A stretch of DNA of 20,501 nucleotides, from the NCBI GenBank assembly GCA_049276515.1, contig JBASWO010000036.1:1-20501 (forward strand), given 5' to 3'. Below, one piece after another: positions 1 to 7,384 of this stretch. The translations under genes were made by a program, and so were the position numbers. The stretch is from JAATFY01 sp049276515 (GTDB taxonomy: Bacteria; Pseudomonadota; Alphaproteobacteria; UBA9219). A model generated the notes under the pieces. It worked only from the letters and a program-made list of their open reading frames with translations, had not been told where the DNA came from and did not search any database. The first letter of the stretch is position 1, and each line of letters begins with the position of its first letter.

Positions 1-44
1 AGACCACCTACGGCAACGGTTAGAGCAGCAAATAATGAAGCCAT
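1..44 (-). CDS. Start of a flagellar hook/rod-like protein (partial)
   Basis: Only the N-terminus is inside the window; reading leftward from an ATG at 42-44 gives MASLFAALTVAVGGL and then the window ends. A short hydrophobic helix of this type (FxALTxAVxGL) opens hook, distal rod and related axial proteins of the flagellum such as FlgE, where it forms the coiled D0 segment. A good ribosome binding site (AGAGG, about 6 nt spacing) precedes the ATG. A sigma-54-type promoter lies about 70 nt upstream, which is usual for class II/III flagellar genes. Fifteen residues do not separate FlgE from FlgF, FlgG or another axial protein, so no symbol is given. A pilin or an unrelated membrane protein is a less likely alternative. 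Confidence 0.55.
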   Translation of the reverse strand, partial: MASLFAALTVAVGG

Positions 45-64
45 GAGACACCTCTTTGGTTGAA

Positions 65-91
65 GCATCCGCCCGCTTCAGGTGCGGATGC
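65..91 (-). promoter_or_regulatory. Leader hairpin before the flagellar-like gene
   Basis: An 8-bp perfect inverted repeat (GCATCCGC at 65-72, GCGGATGC at 84-91) has an 11-nt loop. It falls inside the predicted 5' leader, between the expected start of transcription near 103 and the ribosome binding site. No U-run follows on either strand, so it is not a plausible intrinsic terminator. It may stabilise the mRNA or control translation; that role is inference. Confidence 0.4.
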
Positions 92-113
92 GCTTAAATT
101 CCATAGAGGTTTG

Positions 114-129
114 AGCAAGCTCTGTGCCA
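114..129 (-). promoter_or_regulatory. Sigma-54 (RpoN) type -24/-12 promoter
   Basis: On the minus strand the bases read TGGCAC, five spacer bases, TTGCT. This matches the sigma-54 consensus TGGCAC-N5-TTGCW at every defined position. It points toward the gene starting at 44, and the expected transcription start is near 103. Sigma-54 with an activator such as FlbD or FleQ drives many alphaproteobacterial hook and rod genes, which agrees with the flagellar reading of the downstream ORF. No enhancer site for the activator was identified with confidence. Confidence 0.75.
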
Positions 130-247
130 AATTGTAGCTTATTGATTTTGCTGCCTTTTCCCCTCTCTTACAGCGGCACGATCTGTTGAGGGGCAATTAT
201 TTCCTGTAACAAAGGAGCAAATAACTCCCTGTTCTGACTCAATAAAA

Positions 248-275
248 AAACCGCGATCCTTTCAGATCGCGGTTT
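248..275 (-). terminator. Rho-independent terminator after the PagL-like gene
   Basis: An 11-bp perfect stem (AAACCGCGATC at 248-258 with GATCGCGGTTT at 265-275) has a 6-nt loop. On the minus strand it is followed by a U-rich tail (TTTTATT). It lies about 20 nt past the stop codon of the PagL-like gene and closes the leftward pepN unit. Confidence 0.85.
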
Positions 276-294
276 GAATTCGGAGACTTCAACT

Positions 295-858
295 TTACTT
301 ACGTGAGCAAAACCATTCGGTTGGTACATGCCAGTAAAGACCGATGATTTCCGCGCCTGGATTACGTTTTGTAATACCGGCATTTGAGATATGACTGATC
401 TGAGCTGTCAGGCGCATTTCATTGTCAAAGCGATAGCCAAGTTCTGCTTGTGAACGAAACTCGATGAAAGAACCAAGCGGAGCTGTGTTACCAGGGTGTA
501 AAAAGCCAACACCTTCGCTCCAGGTAAAGATGAAGTTGCGGCCAATATAGGCATCCATCGCCCAACCACCGTTTACATAAGCAAGGCCACGTGTGGTGAA
601 TTCAACACCGGCATAGGGATGAAATTGCACATATTTATCCCAAGAATTGAAATAGCTAGAAACCAGCGGCAACATAGAAAGTCCCCAGCGATATTCGAGA
701 CGCATATCGCCTGATTTCTTTCTTGGTTCATCCTTATCAAAGTCAAAATAGCCGCCACCAAAAGAGATAAGATCTGGTTGTTTAACGGGCGCTTCAGCAC
801 GCGCTGTAAAAGGAACAAGGACTGACAGAATGATCAACAGACCAAGCAAACGTGACAT
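295..858 (-). CDS. PagL-like lipid A 3-O-deacylase (acyloxyacyl hydrolase family)
   Basis: The product is a 187-residue outer-membrane beta-barrel protein. PagL enzymes remove the 3-O-linked acyl chain of lipid A at the cell surface. The key evidence is the C-terminal motif HISN...NPGAE: His156, Ser158 and Glu170 are spaced exactly as the catalytic His126, Ser128 and Glu140 of Pseudomonas PagL. Residues 1 to about 21 form a signal peptide ending ARA before EAP. Alternating aromatic-rich strands fill the rest. The start at 858 is preferred to the upstream ATG at 903 because it begins the signal peptide directly and has AAGGG at 7-nt spacing. The gene follows pepN by 76 nt with no terminator between, so the two are probably co-transcribed. 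The family is certain from the triad; the acyl position cleaved is inferred. Confidence 0.85.
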   Translation of the reverse strand: MSRLLGLLIILSVLVPFTARAEAPVKQPDLISFGGGYFDFDKDEPRKKSGDMRLEYRWGLSMLPLVSSYFNSWDKYVQFHPYAGVEFTTRGLAYVNGGWAMDAYIGRNFIFTWSEGVGFLHPGNTAPLGSFIEFRSQAELGYRFDNEMRLTAQISHISNAGITKRNPGAEIIGLYWHVPTEWFCSRK

Positions 859-934
859 TGGAAAACCCTTGAGAAGATGAAAGGAAGCAGCAGTGTTCCC
901 CATGCCCCCAAAAATGGCAAGAGGGACATAAGTG

Positions 935-3544
935 TTAATTTTTCAGGCTTTTCGTTACGATCTCAGAACTGTTGGCAGAAAGCTTCTTCTTAGCAGCCAA
1001 ACGCTTGAGTTGTTTTTGCATCAGCCTCTGACGTTTAGGATCGTAATCACGCCAGCGCGCAAAGGCCTTGCAGAGATGCGCAGCGCTCTGCGGATTGACG
1101 GGATCAATTTTCAGGATCATGTCGCTGATAAATTTATAGCCCAATCCGCTCTTGGCATGAAAACCGAGTGCATTACCTGCAAACACACCAATGAGTGCTG
1201 AGATACGGTTGGGATTTTTGGCATCAAAAGCTGGATGCTTTAAAAGTTTTTGTACATCTTTCAAAACATCCGCATGTTTTGATGAAGCTTGTATAGCAAA
1301 CCATTTATCCATGATGTTGGCGTTCTTACTCCAGCGTTTTTCAAATGTAGCTAACGCTTTTTTACGCAAAACAGAGCGCGTATCGGATAAAGCACCGAGA
1401 GCTGCAATTTGATCGGTCATATTGCGCGCGGCTATCTGTTGATATGCCTTTTGCAATCCAGGCTTATTATCACCAGCCGCCAAATAAAAGAGGCAGAGAT
1501 TTTTAAGACTTCTCTTACCCATACTGACGCCATCTGTTGCATCGGCACTGAGTGATGAAAGCACTTTATGGGTCCGTTGCAAATCAATACGCAGCGCATC
1601 AGCTATTTCAAGGATCATGGTTTTGCGCGCATGATAAAGCGCATCAATATCGATGAGTTTTCCTTCGGCACGCATCGCTAAGCCAAGTTCACCTTCACTC
1701 GGTAAAGCGAGAACCATCGCCTTAAATGCAGCATCAAGTTTTTTATCACGCAAGACATCTGAAAGTGCTTGATACAGTTTCTGACGGCGCAAGGGATCTG
1801 TGGGCTTGCCGTAAGCGGCTGCTAAAAGATACTTCGTCAGCAATTTATAGCCCGCTTCAAAGCGGTTAAAGGCATCGCTGTCATGAGCCAATAAAAACAG
1901 CAATTCCTCATCATTTTGCGCATAAACCAGGCGTATAGGAGCAGAGAAATCGCGCAAGAGTGAGACGACGGGTTTTGCTTTGATATTCTCGAATGTATAG
2001 CTCTCCGAAGCTTTCTTGATTGATAGAATCCGCGTACCGATTAAATCACGACCCTTACTATCCAAAAGACCCACAGCGAGCGGAATATGCATAGGCTTTT
2101 TCGTTGGCTGTCCAGGTGTTGCTGGTACGGATTGTTTAACATCAAGACGTAACGTTTTTTTCTTAGCGTCATACGAGCTTGCGACATTCACAACAGGTGT
2201 GCCGGCTTGGCTGTACCAGAGCATAAATTGTGAAAGATCTATTGTGTTGGCGTCTTCCATGGCTTTGACAAAGTCATCGCAGGTGACAGCTTGACCATCA
2301 TGACGTTTGACATAAAGAGCCATACCACGTTTAAAACCTTGCTTACCAACCAAGGTTTGGATCATGCGTACAACTTCTGAGCCTTTATCATAGACAGTCG
2401 ATGTATAAAAATTATCGATGGCTTGATAACGATCAGGTCGCACAGGATGTGCCATAGCACCTGAATCTTCAGAAAATTGGCTGCGACGTAGATCACGCAC
2501 ATTATCAAGACGCTCAACGGCTACGGAATTCATATCACCACAGAATTCCTGCTCACGAAAAACAGTGAGACCTTCTTTGAGGCTTAATTGAAACCAATCA
2601 CGACAGGTGATGCGATCCCCTGTCCAATTATGGAAATATTCATGTCCCACAACGCGCTCAATAAAAGAGATTGTGCTGTCGGTGGCAGTTTCAACGCGTC
2701 CCAAAACACAGGCGTCATTGAAGATATTGAGACCTTTATTTTCCATCGCCCCCATATTGAAAAAGGGCGTTGCTACAATCATAAAGCGATCAAGATCATA
2801 TTCGAGATTGAAGGTCTCTTCGTCCCATTTCATCGACTTTTTGAGAGCTGCGAGTGCAAACCCTGTTTCATTGGTTTTGCCAGGCTCTGTGTAAATCTCG
2901 ATAAGAACTTTGCGTCCGGATTTCGTGACAAAATGACTGCGTACTTTATCAAGCTTGCCGGCCACCATGGCAAACAAGTAGCAAGGTTTTGGAAATGGAT
3001 CTTCCCATACAGCAAAGTGTCGTCCTTTGCCTTCTCTCCCTTGTTTAATGCAATTGCCGTTAGCGAGCAGCACCGGGAATTTTTTCTCATCGGCATGAAT
3101 AGTGACAATAAATTTTGCCATCACATCAGGCCGGTCTGGATAATAAGTTATACGACGAAAGCCTTGCGCTTCACATTGTGTACTCAACATCGCACCCGAT
3201 GCATAGAGGCCTGAGAGAGATGTATTTTTATAAGGATTATGCGTGCTGACAATTTCAACGACACATGTATCTGGCATGTTGGCGATCGTGAGATCTTCTG
3301 TCGTTAGTTTGTACTCTTTTGAGGATAAAGTTTTCTTACTAATTTTGACGCTGATTAATTTTTGAATTTCGCCCTTTAGAAAAAGAGGTGCTTTTTTGTT
3401 TTTACTTTTTGGATTGCGGCGCACCTGTAATTTTGAAGTCACGCGCGCGTAGTCACTCTGAATATCAACATCCAAATCAATATGGCTCACTAGAAAATCA
3501 GGAACCGTATAATCTTTAAGAAAAATCTCTTTAGCTTTGGGCAT
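935..3544 (-). CDS. pepN: Aminopeptidase N, M1 zinc metallopeptidase
   Basis: The 869-residue protein has the usual PepN length and removes N-terminal amino acids from peptides in the cytoplasm. The N-terminal beta domain begins with IFLKDYTVPDFL, as in the family, which supports the start at 3544. The substrate-binding GAMEN motif is at residues 265-269. The zinc site is HEYFH at 301-305 with the third ligand Glu324 in SLKEGLT, the same spacing as in the E. coli enzyme. The C-terminal half is the helical domain typical of the monomeric bacterial PepN. The ATG lies right against the U-tract of the preceding gene's terminator and lacks a clear ribosome binding site, which is unusual. The PagL-like gene follows. 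Confidence 0.97.
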   Translation of the reverse strand: MPKAKEIFLKDYTVPDFLVSHIDLDVDIQSDYARVTSKLQVRRNPKSKNKKAPLFLKGEIQKLISVKISKKTLSSKEYKLTTEDLTIANMPDTCVVEIVSTHNPYKNTSLSGLYASGAMLSTQCEAQGFRRITYYPDRPDVMAKFIVTIHADEKKFPVLLANGNCIKQGREGKGRHFAVWEDPFPKPCYLFAMVAGKLDKVRSHFVTKSGRKVLIEIYTEPGKTNETGFALAALKKSMKWDEETFNLEYDLDRFMIVATPFFNMGAMENKGLNIFNDACVLGRVETATDSTISFIERVVGHEYFHNWTGDRITCRDWFQLSLKEGLTVFREQEFCGDMNSVAVERLDNVRDLRRSQFSEDSGAMAHPVRPDRYQAIDNFYTSTVYDKGSEVVRMIQTLVGKQGFKRGMALYVKRHDGQAVTCDDFVKAMEDANTIDLSQFMLWYSQAGTPVVNVASSYDAKKKTLRLDVKQSVPATPGQPTKKPMHIPLAVGLLDSKGRDLIGTRILSIKKASESYTFENIKAKPVVSLLRDFSAPIRLVYAQNDEELLFLLAHDSDAFNRFEAGYKLLTKYLLAAAYGKPTDPLRRQKLYQALSDVLRDKKLDAAFKAMVLALPSEGELGLAMRAEGKLIDIDALYHARKTMILEIADALRIDLQRTHKVLSSLSADATDGVSMGKRSLKNLCLFYLAAGDNKPGLQKAYQQIAARNMTDQIAALGALSDTRSVLRKKALATFEKRWSKNANIMDKWFAIQASSKHADVLKDVQKLLKHPAFDAKNPNRISALIGVFAGNALGFHAKSGLGYKFISDMILKIDPVNPQSAAHLCKAFARWRDYDPKRQRLMQKQLKRLAAKKKLSANSSEIVTKSLKN

Positions 3545-3547
3545 GAA

Positions 3548-3579
3548 AAAACCGCTGATCAGTGAGGGACAGCGGTTTT
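3548..3579 (-). terminator. Terminator of the 360-residue gene, abutting the pepN start
   Basis: A 10-bp stem (AAAACCGCTG at 3548-3557, CAGCGGTTTT at 3570-3579) has a 12-nt loop and is followed on the minus strand by TTTTTT, then C and the ATG of pepN. It lies 28 nt past the stop at 3607. The U-tract ends one base before the pepN start codon. Any pepN message starting upstream would therefore carry this hairpin, or the pepN promoter overlaps it. Confidence 0.75.
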
Positions 3580-3606
3580 AGCAGGTTTTATATAAAACGG
3601 AAATAA

Positions 3607-4689
3607 TTAGCCGAGATTATGCTCGAGCTTGATTGTTGCTATTCTTGTATCCAGCTCAGTGAGTTTTTTCTCAACATTCTCACCGCTAACCCCAGGAAGA
3701 TTAGCCACCAAATTGCATTGTGGTCTGGGCATTTGCACCTGATAGGCTGCATCCCTCAATTCATCCTTCACCTTTACGGAAAGACCCTGAAAGGGTGTCG
3801 CATGGTGACCGCTCTTGTCCTGGCCGCCACTCACCAACTTATCAACTTCAGCCTGTATCGTGGATCCCACTGGAACCGGTACATATTCAAAACCTAATTT
3901 TTTCAAATAGGCTAATTTTAATAAAAAGGTTTTTGCAACCACGTCCTGAGCATTCAAGTCTTCGGCTTGAGTGCCGCCTTCACTAATCTTACGAAGGGCT
4001 TTACGCGTGACATTCTCAGGATTTGCTTCTTTATGATCTCTAATTTCTTTATCAATGAGCGCAGCAATTTCTTTAATAGCAGCAGCTTTATGACCACCCG
4101 TACGAATAATATTTTGGTAATAATGACCAAGATTGTTCAACAGACGCTCTTGTTGTCCAGCAAGTTCTGGTGGTAACTCTGTCTGATTGCTTCCTGCAAA
4201 ATAATCCAGAACTCTTGTAAAAATATTTTTTCCTTTGTAATCCAATTCGGGAAGAGAAGCTGTGTCAGCTTTCTGTGTTTCACCAGGAACTAGAACCGTT
4301 TTTTGTCTTTGTCTTTGATAGACTCGAACAAACTCATCGAGCCGTGCTTTTTCTTCACATAAACTTTGAAAAGTGGGATCTACTAGAGATGCTGCGTAAT
4401 AATCAAGCGCACCCATTTTGCCTTGTGAAGAAATTGGTTTTTTATGAGTAACAAGAGTGCCGCTATCATAAAAATAACTTGAGGGCGCTTTTGTAAAAGT
4501 AAAAGGATAGACGCGATCTGTCAGTGTCTGTGCATAGACTTGAAAATCTACCAATTCCTGGCGCTTTTTATTGACGTCAGCCAAACGCTTTCCGATATAA
4601 ACGGCGCACATAGAGGTACGCCTGTTCATGTCTTGAACAGTTTCGTGGATCAGTACACTTAGTTTCCGGCGTGTCGGTACGCTAGCCAT
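3607..4689 (-). CDS. Protein of unknown function, 360 residues
   Basis: I do not recognise this protein. It reads as a real coding sequence: 360 codons open, charged helical composition, its own terminator just downstream, and a weak ribosome binding site (CGGAA, about 6 nt) before the ATG. There is no signal peptide and no membrane segment, so it is soluble. Several stretches look like amphipathic or coiled-coil helices, notably around residues 34-50 (GKRLADVNKKRQELVDF), 105-130 and the C-terminal 25 residues. A glycine- and serine-bearing segment (VSGGQDKSGHH, near 285-295) looks like a flexible linker. No catalytic motif or cysteine pattern stands out. The DNA looks richer in A+T than the flanking pepN and SUF genes. 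A lineage-specific protein or a secreted effector are possibilities, neither supported by a motif. Confidence 0.7.
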   Translation of the reverse strand: MASVPTRRKLSVLIHETVQDMNRRTSMCAVYIGKRLADVNKKRQELVDFQVYAQTLTDRVYPFTFTKAPSSYFYDSGTLVTHKKPISSQGKMGALDYYAASLVDPTFQSLCEEKARLDEFVRVYQRQRQKTVLVPGETQKADTASLPELDYKGKNIFTRVLDYFAGSNQTELPPELAGQQERLLNNLGHYYQNIIRTGGHKAAAIKEIAALIDKEIRDHKEANPENVTRKALRKISEGGTQAEDLNAQDVVAKTFLLKLAYLKKLGFEYVPVPVGSTIQAEVDKLVSGGQDKSGHHATPFQGLSVKVKDELRDAAYQVQMPRPQCNLVANLPGVSGENVEKKLTELDTRIATIKLEHNLG

Positions 4690-4714
4690 TAGTAATTCCG
4701 TAAAAATAAAATGC

Positions 4715-4739
4715 GAAAGCCCTTAAAAAATCAGGCTTC
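4715..4739 (-). terminator. Possible weak terminator of the SUF operon
   Basis: The minus strand reads GAAGCC(T), an A/T-rich loop and (G)GGCTTTC, giving 6 to 7 bp with wobble pairs. It is followed a few bases on by a U-rich run (TTTTATTTTT). It lies about 85 nt past the sufA stop and just before the 360-residue gene. The stem is short and the U-run is displaced, so read-through into the next gene is possible. Confidence 0.35.
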
Positions 4740-4822
4740 TGTCATATCATTTCGATATGAAAGTAATTACGGGAATCCACCACCTTTTTGAGGTAGTCCA
4801 TTAACCTTTTATACAAATTAAG

Positions 4823-5239
4823 CTATTGTTTTGACGATGTTTCGGGATCTACCGAGAAACTTTCGCCGCAGCCACAGCGTCCCGTTTCATTGGGATTAGC
4901 GAAATCAAAGCCGGAATGCGTAGGGCTTTCCTTATAATCCATAACAGAGCCCACGATAAAAAGTGTAGCTTTCGGATCAACAATTACAGTCACGCCATGC
5001 TCGGTGATCGTATCTGCAAATTTTGGTTTATCGACGAGTTTATCGAGATATTGCAAATCATAACGCAGACCCGAACATCCCTTGCTTGTGACTGAGACTA
5101 TGACGGCTTCAGGACGTGGTTGTTTTTGATCCAACAAATAACGAATGCGCTCTGCTGCGGCTGGTGTGATCGTTAGCATAGCGCCCGTATGGGGAGCACC
5201 GCTTTGCATCTCTGGGCCTGTGATATTATCAAGTGACAT
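4823..5239 (-). CDS. sufA: SufA-like A-type iron-sulfur carrier
   Basis: The 138-residue product is an A-type carrier that receives clusters from the SufBCD scaffold and passes them to apoproteins. The three ligand cysteines are present: Cys55 in SKGCSG and the C-terminal pair Cys122 and Cys124 in GRCGCGESF. The conserved GFDFANP segment precedes the pair. An N-terminal extension of about 20 residues comes before the usual start region (LTITPAAAERI). The ATG at 5239 is chosen over an in-frame TTG at 5254 because it has AAGGA at 7 to 8 nt. It is the last gene of the SUF operon, 11 nt after the DUF59 gene. ErpA or IscA-like function cannot be excluded, but the operon favours SufA. Confidence 0.92.
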   Translation of the reverse strand: MSLDNITGPEMQSGAPHTGAMLTITPAAAERIRYLLDQKQPRPEAVIVSVTSKGCSGLRYDLQYLDKLVDKPKFADTITEHGVTVIVDPKATLFIVGSVMDYKESPTHSGFDFANPNETGRCGCGESFSVDPETSSKQ

Positions 5240-5250
5240 TTTTAAATCCT

Positions 5251-5622
5251 TCAAAACATATTCAATTTCAATTTAGCTTCATCACTCATCATTGATTTTT
5301 CCCAAGGTGGTGACCAAACCAAATCTACAGTCACGTCATTCACTTCACTGATATCTTTGACCGCGTTCTGCACCATACCAGGCATCATGCCGGCAACGGG
5401 GCATCCCACAGTCGTGAGCGTCATATTGATATGGATATCGTATTTGCCATCTGCAATAGGATTGATGTCGATTTTATAAATCAGCCCTAAATCATAGATA
5501 TTCACGGATATTTCTGGATCATTCACAGTCCGCAGCGCCTCAACCACTTTCTCGCCAATAGTAGCAATCGTGGCTGCTAGAGCTTCTGGACTATCATGCG
5601 GCAAAGGAGTTGCTTCACTCAT
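5251..5622 (-). CDS. sufT: SUF system DUF59/MIP18-family protein (SufT-like)
   Basis: The 123-residue protein carries a single MIP18 (DUF59) domain. The hallmarks are DPEISVNIYDLGLIY, with DPE at 35-37, and the T-x-x-x-CP segment with Cys74. The C-terminal segment WSPPWEKSMMSDEAK is typical of the SUF-associated subfamily. Proteins of this family help iron-sulfur maturation; SufT acts as an auxiliary factor in other bacteria. The ATG overlaps the sufU stop by 4 nt. The product lacks an N-terminal Rieske or thiamine-related fusion, so it is the compact form. The assignment to the family is sure; the exact step it serves is not. Confidence 0.9.
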   Translation of the reverse strand: MSEATPLPHDSPEALAATIATIGEKVVEALRTVNDPEISVNIYDLGLIYKIDINPIADGKYDIHINMTLTTVGCPVAGMMPGMVQNAVKDISEVNDVTVDLVWSPPWEKSMMSDEAKLKLNMF

Positions 5623-6095
5623 TCGGTTGATACCTTTTTCTCATTCTTTAAAGCCGCTTGCATTGTATGCCAGGCCAAAGTCGCGCATTTAACGCGCATG
5701 GGATAATGTCTGACACCAGCAAGGGCCTGAACACGATCTGCATCATCTTCAGATATGCCAAGAGCTGCGACATCGGCACCTGTGCATGAACCATGCATAT
5801 AGTGAAAGAGGGTTTCGGCCTCTTGAAGGCTTTTGCCTTTGAGCATGTCCGTCATCATAGAGGCTGAAGCTACAGAAATCGCACAGCCACTCCCTTGAAA
5901 CGCAACATCTTGGATCATATTTTTGTCATCAACCGTTAGATAAAGAACCAAACGATCACCACAGAGGGGGTTATGGCCCAAAGCTTCATAATTGGCCTTA
6001 TCAAGAACGCGGAAATTACGCGGATGCTTGCCGTGATCCAAAATGAGATCTTGGTATAAATCGCGCAGATCCGTATCAAGCGCAGTCGTGCTCAT
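5619..6095 (-). CDS. sufU: SufU-type sulfur acceptor / scaffold-like protein
   Basis: The 158-residue protein belongs to the IscU/NifU-like fold. Conserved Cys45 and Asp47 (PLCGDRL), Cys71 (GSGCAISVAS) and Cys137 (VKCATLAW) match the zinc ligands of Bacillus SufU. The 66-residue distance between the second and third cysteine fits SufU and not IscU, which lacks the roughly 20-residue insertion. SufU accepts persulfide from SufS by zinc-ligand exchange and passes it to SufBCD. The gene overlaps the sufS stop and the DUF59 start by 4 nt each. No SufE gene is present in the window, consistent with SufU serving as the SufS partner. Confidence 0.93.
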   Translation of the reverse strand: MSTTALDTDLRDLYQDLILDHGKHPRNFRVLDKANYEALGHNPLCGDRLVLYLTVDDKNMIQDVAFQGSGCAISVASASMMTDMLKGKSLQEAETLFHYMHGSCTGADVAALGISEDDADRVQALAGVRHYPMRVKCATLAWHTMQAALKNEKKVSTE

Positions 6096-7384
6096 GCGAA
6101 AATCTCCTGCACTTTTTTAAGGGCTTTCACCAAAGCATCAACATCGGCTTTTGTATTATAAAGTCCGAAGGAAGCACGTGCAGTGGCTACAATACCCAAA
6201 TGTTCCATCAGAGGCTGCGCACAATGATGTCCAGCACGCACCGCTACACCTTGGCGGTCTAAAATCGTGCCAATATCATGCGGATGCGCGCCCTGCATCA
6301 CAAAAGAAATAATCCCTGCTTTATTGGGTGTGGTGCCAATGATTTTAAGACTATTGATGGAGCGAAGTTTTTCTGTCGCATAAGTGAGAAGCTCATTTTC
6401 ATGGCGCGCAATGCGCATCAGCCCAATTGATGAGACATATTCAATGGCTGCACCCAGACCTATCACTTCTGTAATGGGGGGTGTGCCAGCTTCAAAGCGA
6501 TGAGGTGGATCTTTATAAGTGGTTTCAGCGAAACTGACAGATGCGATCATATCGCCCCCACCATGATGGGGTGGCATGGTTTTTAAAAGATCGCGCTTAC
6601 CATATAAAATCCCAATGCCTGTGGGGCCATATAATTTATGGCCTGAGAAAACATAAAAATCAGCGTCCAGATCACGTACATCTATAGACATATGACATAC
6701 GGCTTGGCAGCCATCGATCAGCACTTTGGCCCCTTGTTTATGAGCTAAAGCAATAATGTCTTTTACAGGCAAAACGGTGCCAAGCGCATTGGATACATGA
6801 GCAACAGCAACGAGCTTCGTTTTAGGCGACAAGGCTTTTTGAACATCTTCAATCCGGACATCACCTTCAGACGTGATAGGCACAATCTTAAGAACCACAC
6901 CCATATGTTCGCGTAGCATTTGCCAGGGCACGATGTTGGCGTGATGCTCAAGCGTGGTGATCAGAATTTCATCACCAGCTTTGAGATATGTTCGACCCCA
7001 ACTTTGTGCCACAAGATTGATGGCTTCCGTCGCACCGCGTGTAAAGACGATCTCATCATCATATTCAGCATTGATGAAACGTCTTACTGTACCACGCACG
7101 GCTTCGTATTTTTCGGTCGCACGGACGCTGAGTTCATGAACGCCTCTATGTATATTGGCATAATCGCGTTCCATAAAACGCGTCATTGCCTCCATCACCA
7201 TACGCGGCTTTTGAGCTGATGCCGCACTATCGAGATAAATCAAATCATGATCATGGACCTTTTGATCAAGAGCTGGAAAATCTTTGCGGTATTGCTCGGC
7301 ATTAAAAACGTGGGGGGCTGCGCATGCAAAAATTTCATCGGCAGGCGCATAGCAAACAGGGCTGGCAACTTCAGTTTTGCTCAT
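6092..7384 (-). CDS. sufS: Cysteine desulfurase SufS
   Basis: The 430-residue PLP enzyme takes sulfur from cysteine for cluster assembly. The PLP lysine is Lys250 in SGHKLYGPTG, and the persulfide cysteine is Cys388 in RAGHHCAQP. The conserved TLEHHANIVPW and HHGGGDMI stretches are present. The open frame extends another 59 codons upstream to 7561, but that extension lies inside sufD and has no similarity to the family. The ATG at 7384 begins the expected N-terminus (MSKTEVASP) about 25 residues before the conserved AEQYRKDFPAL. With this start the gene overlaps sufD by 14 nt. Its 3' end overlaps sufU by 4 nt. Confidence 0.96.
   Translation of the reverse strand: MSKTEVASPVCYAPADEIFACAAPHVFNAEQYRKDFPALDQKVHDHDLIYLDSAASAQKPRMVMEAMTRFMERDYANIHRGVHELSVRATEKYEAVRGTVRRFINAEYDDEIVFTRGATEAINLVAQSWGRTYLKAGDEILITTLEHHANIVPWQMLREHMGVVLKIVPITSEGDVRIEDVQKALSPKTKLVAVAHVSNALGTVLPVKDIIALAHKQGAKVLIDGCQAVCHMSIDVRDLDADFYVFSGHKLYGPTGIGILYGKRDLLKTMPPHHGGGDMIASVSFAETTYKDPPHRFEAGTPPITEVIGLGAAIEYVSSIGLMRIARHENELLTYATEKLRSINSLKIIGTTPNKAGIISFVMQGAHPHDIGTILDRQGVAVRAGHHCAQPLMEHLGIVATARASFGLYNTKADVDALVKALKKVQEIFA

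Noticed and set aside
2588..3214. 208-codon open frame on the plus strand
   Set aside because: It is antisense to the conserved pepN catalytic region and has no family features or start signals.
4746..4762. Short palindrome CATATC-ATTTC-GATATG between sufA and the 360-residue gene
   Set aside because: A 6-bp A/T-rich stem is expected by chance in such DNA and has no U-run or known operator match.
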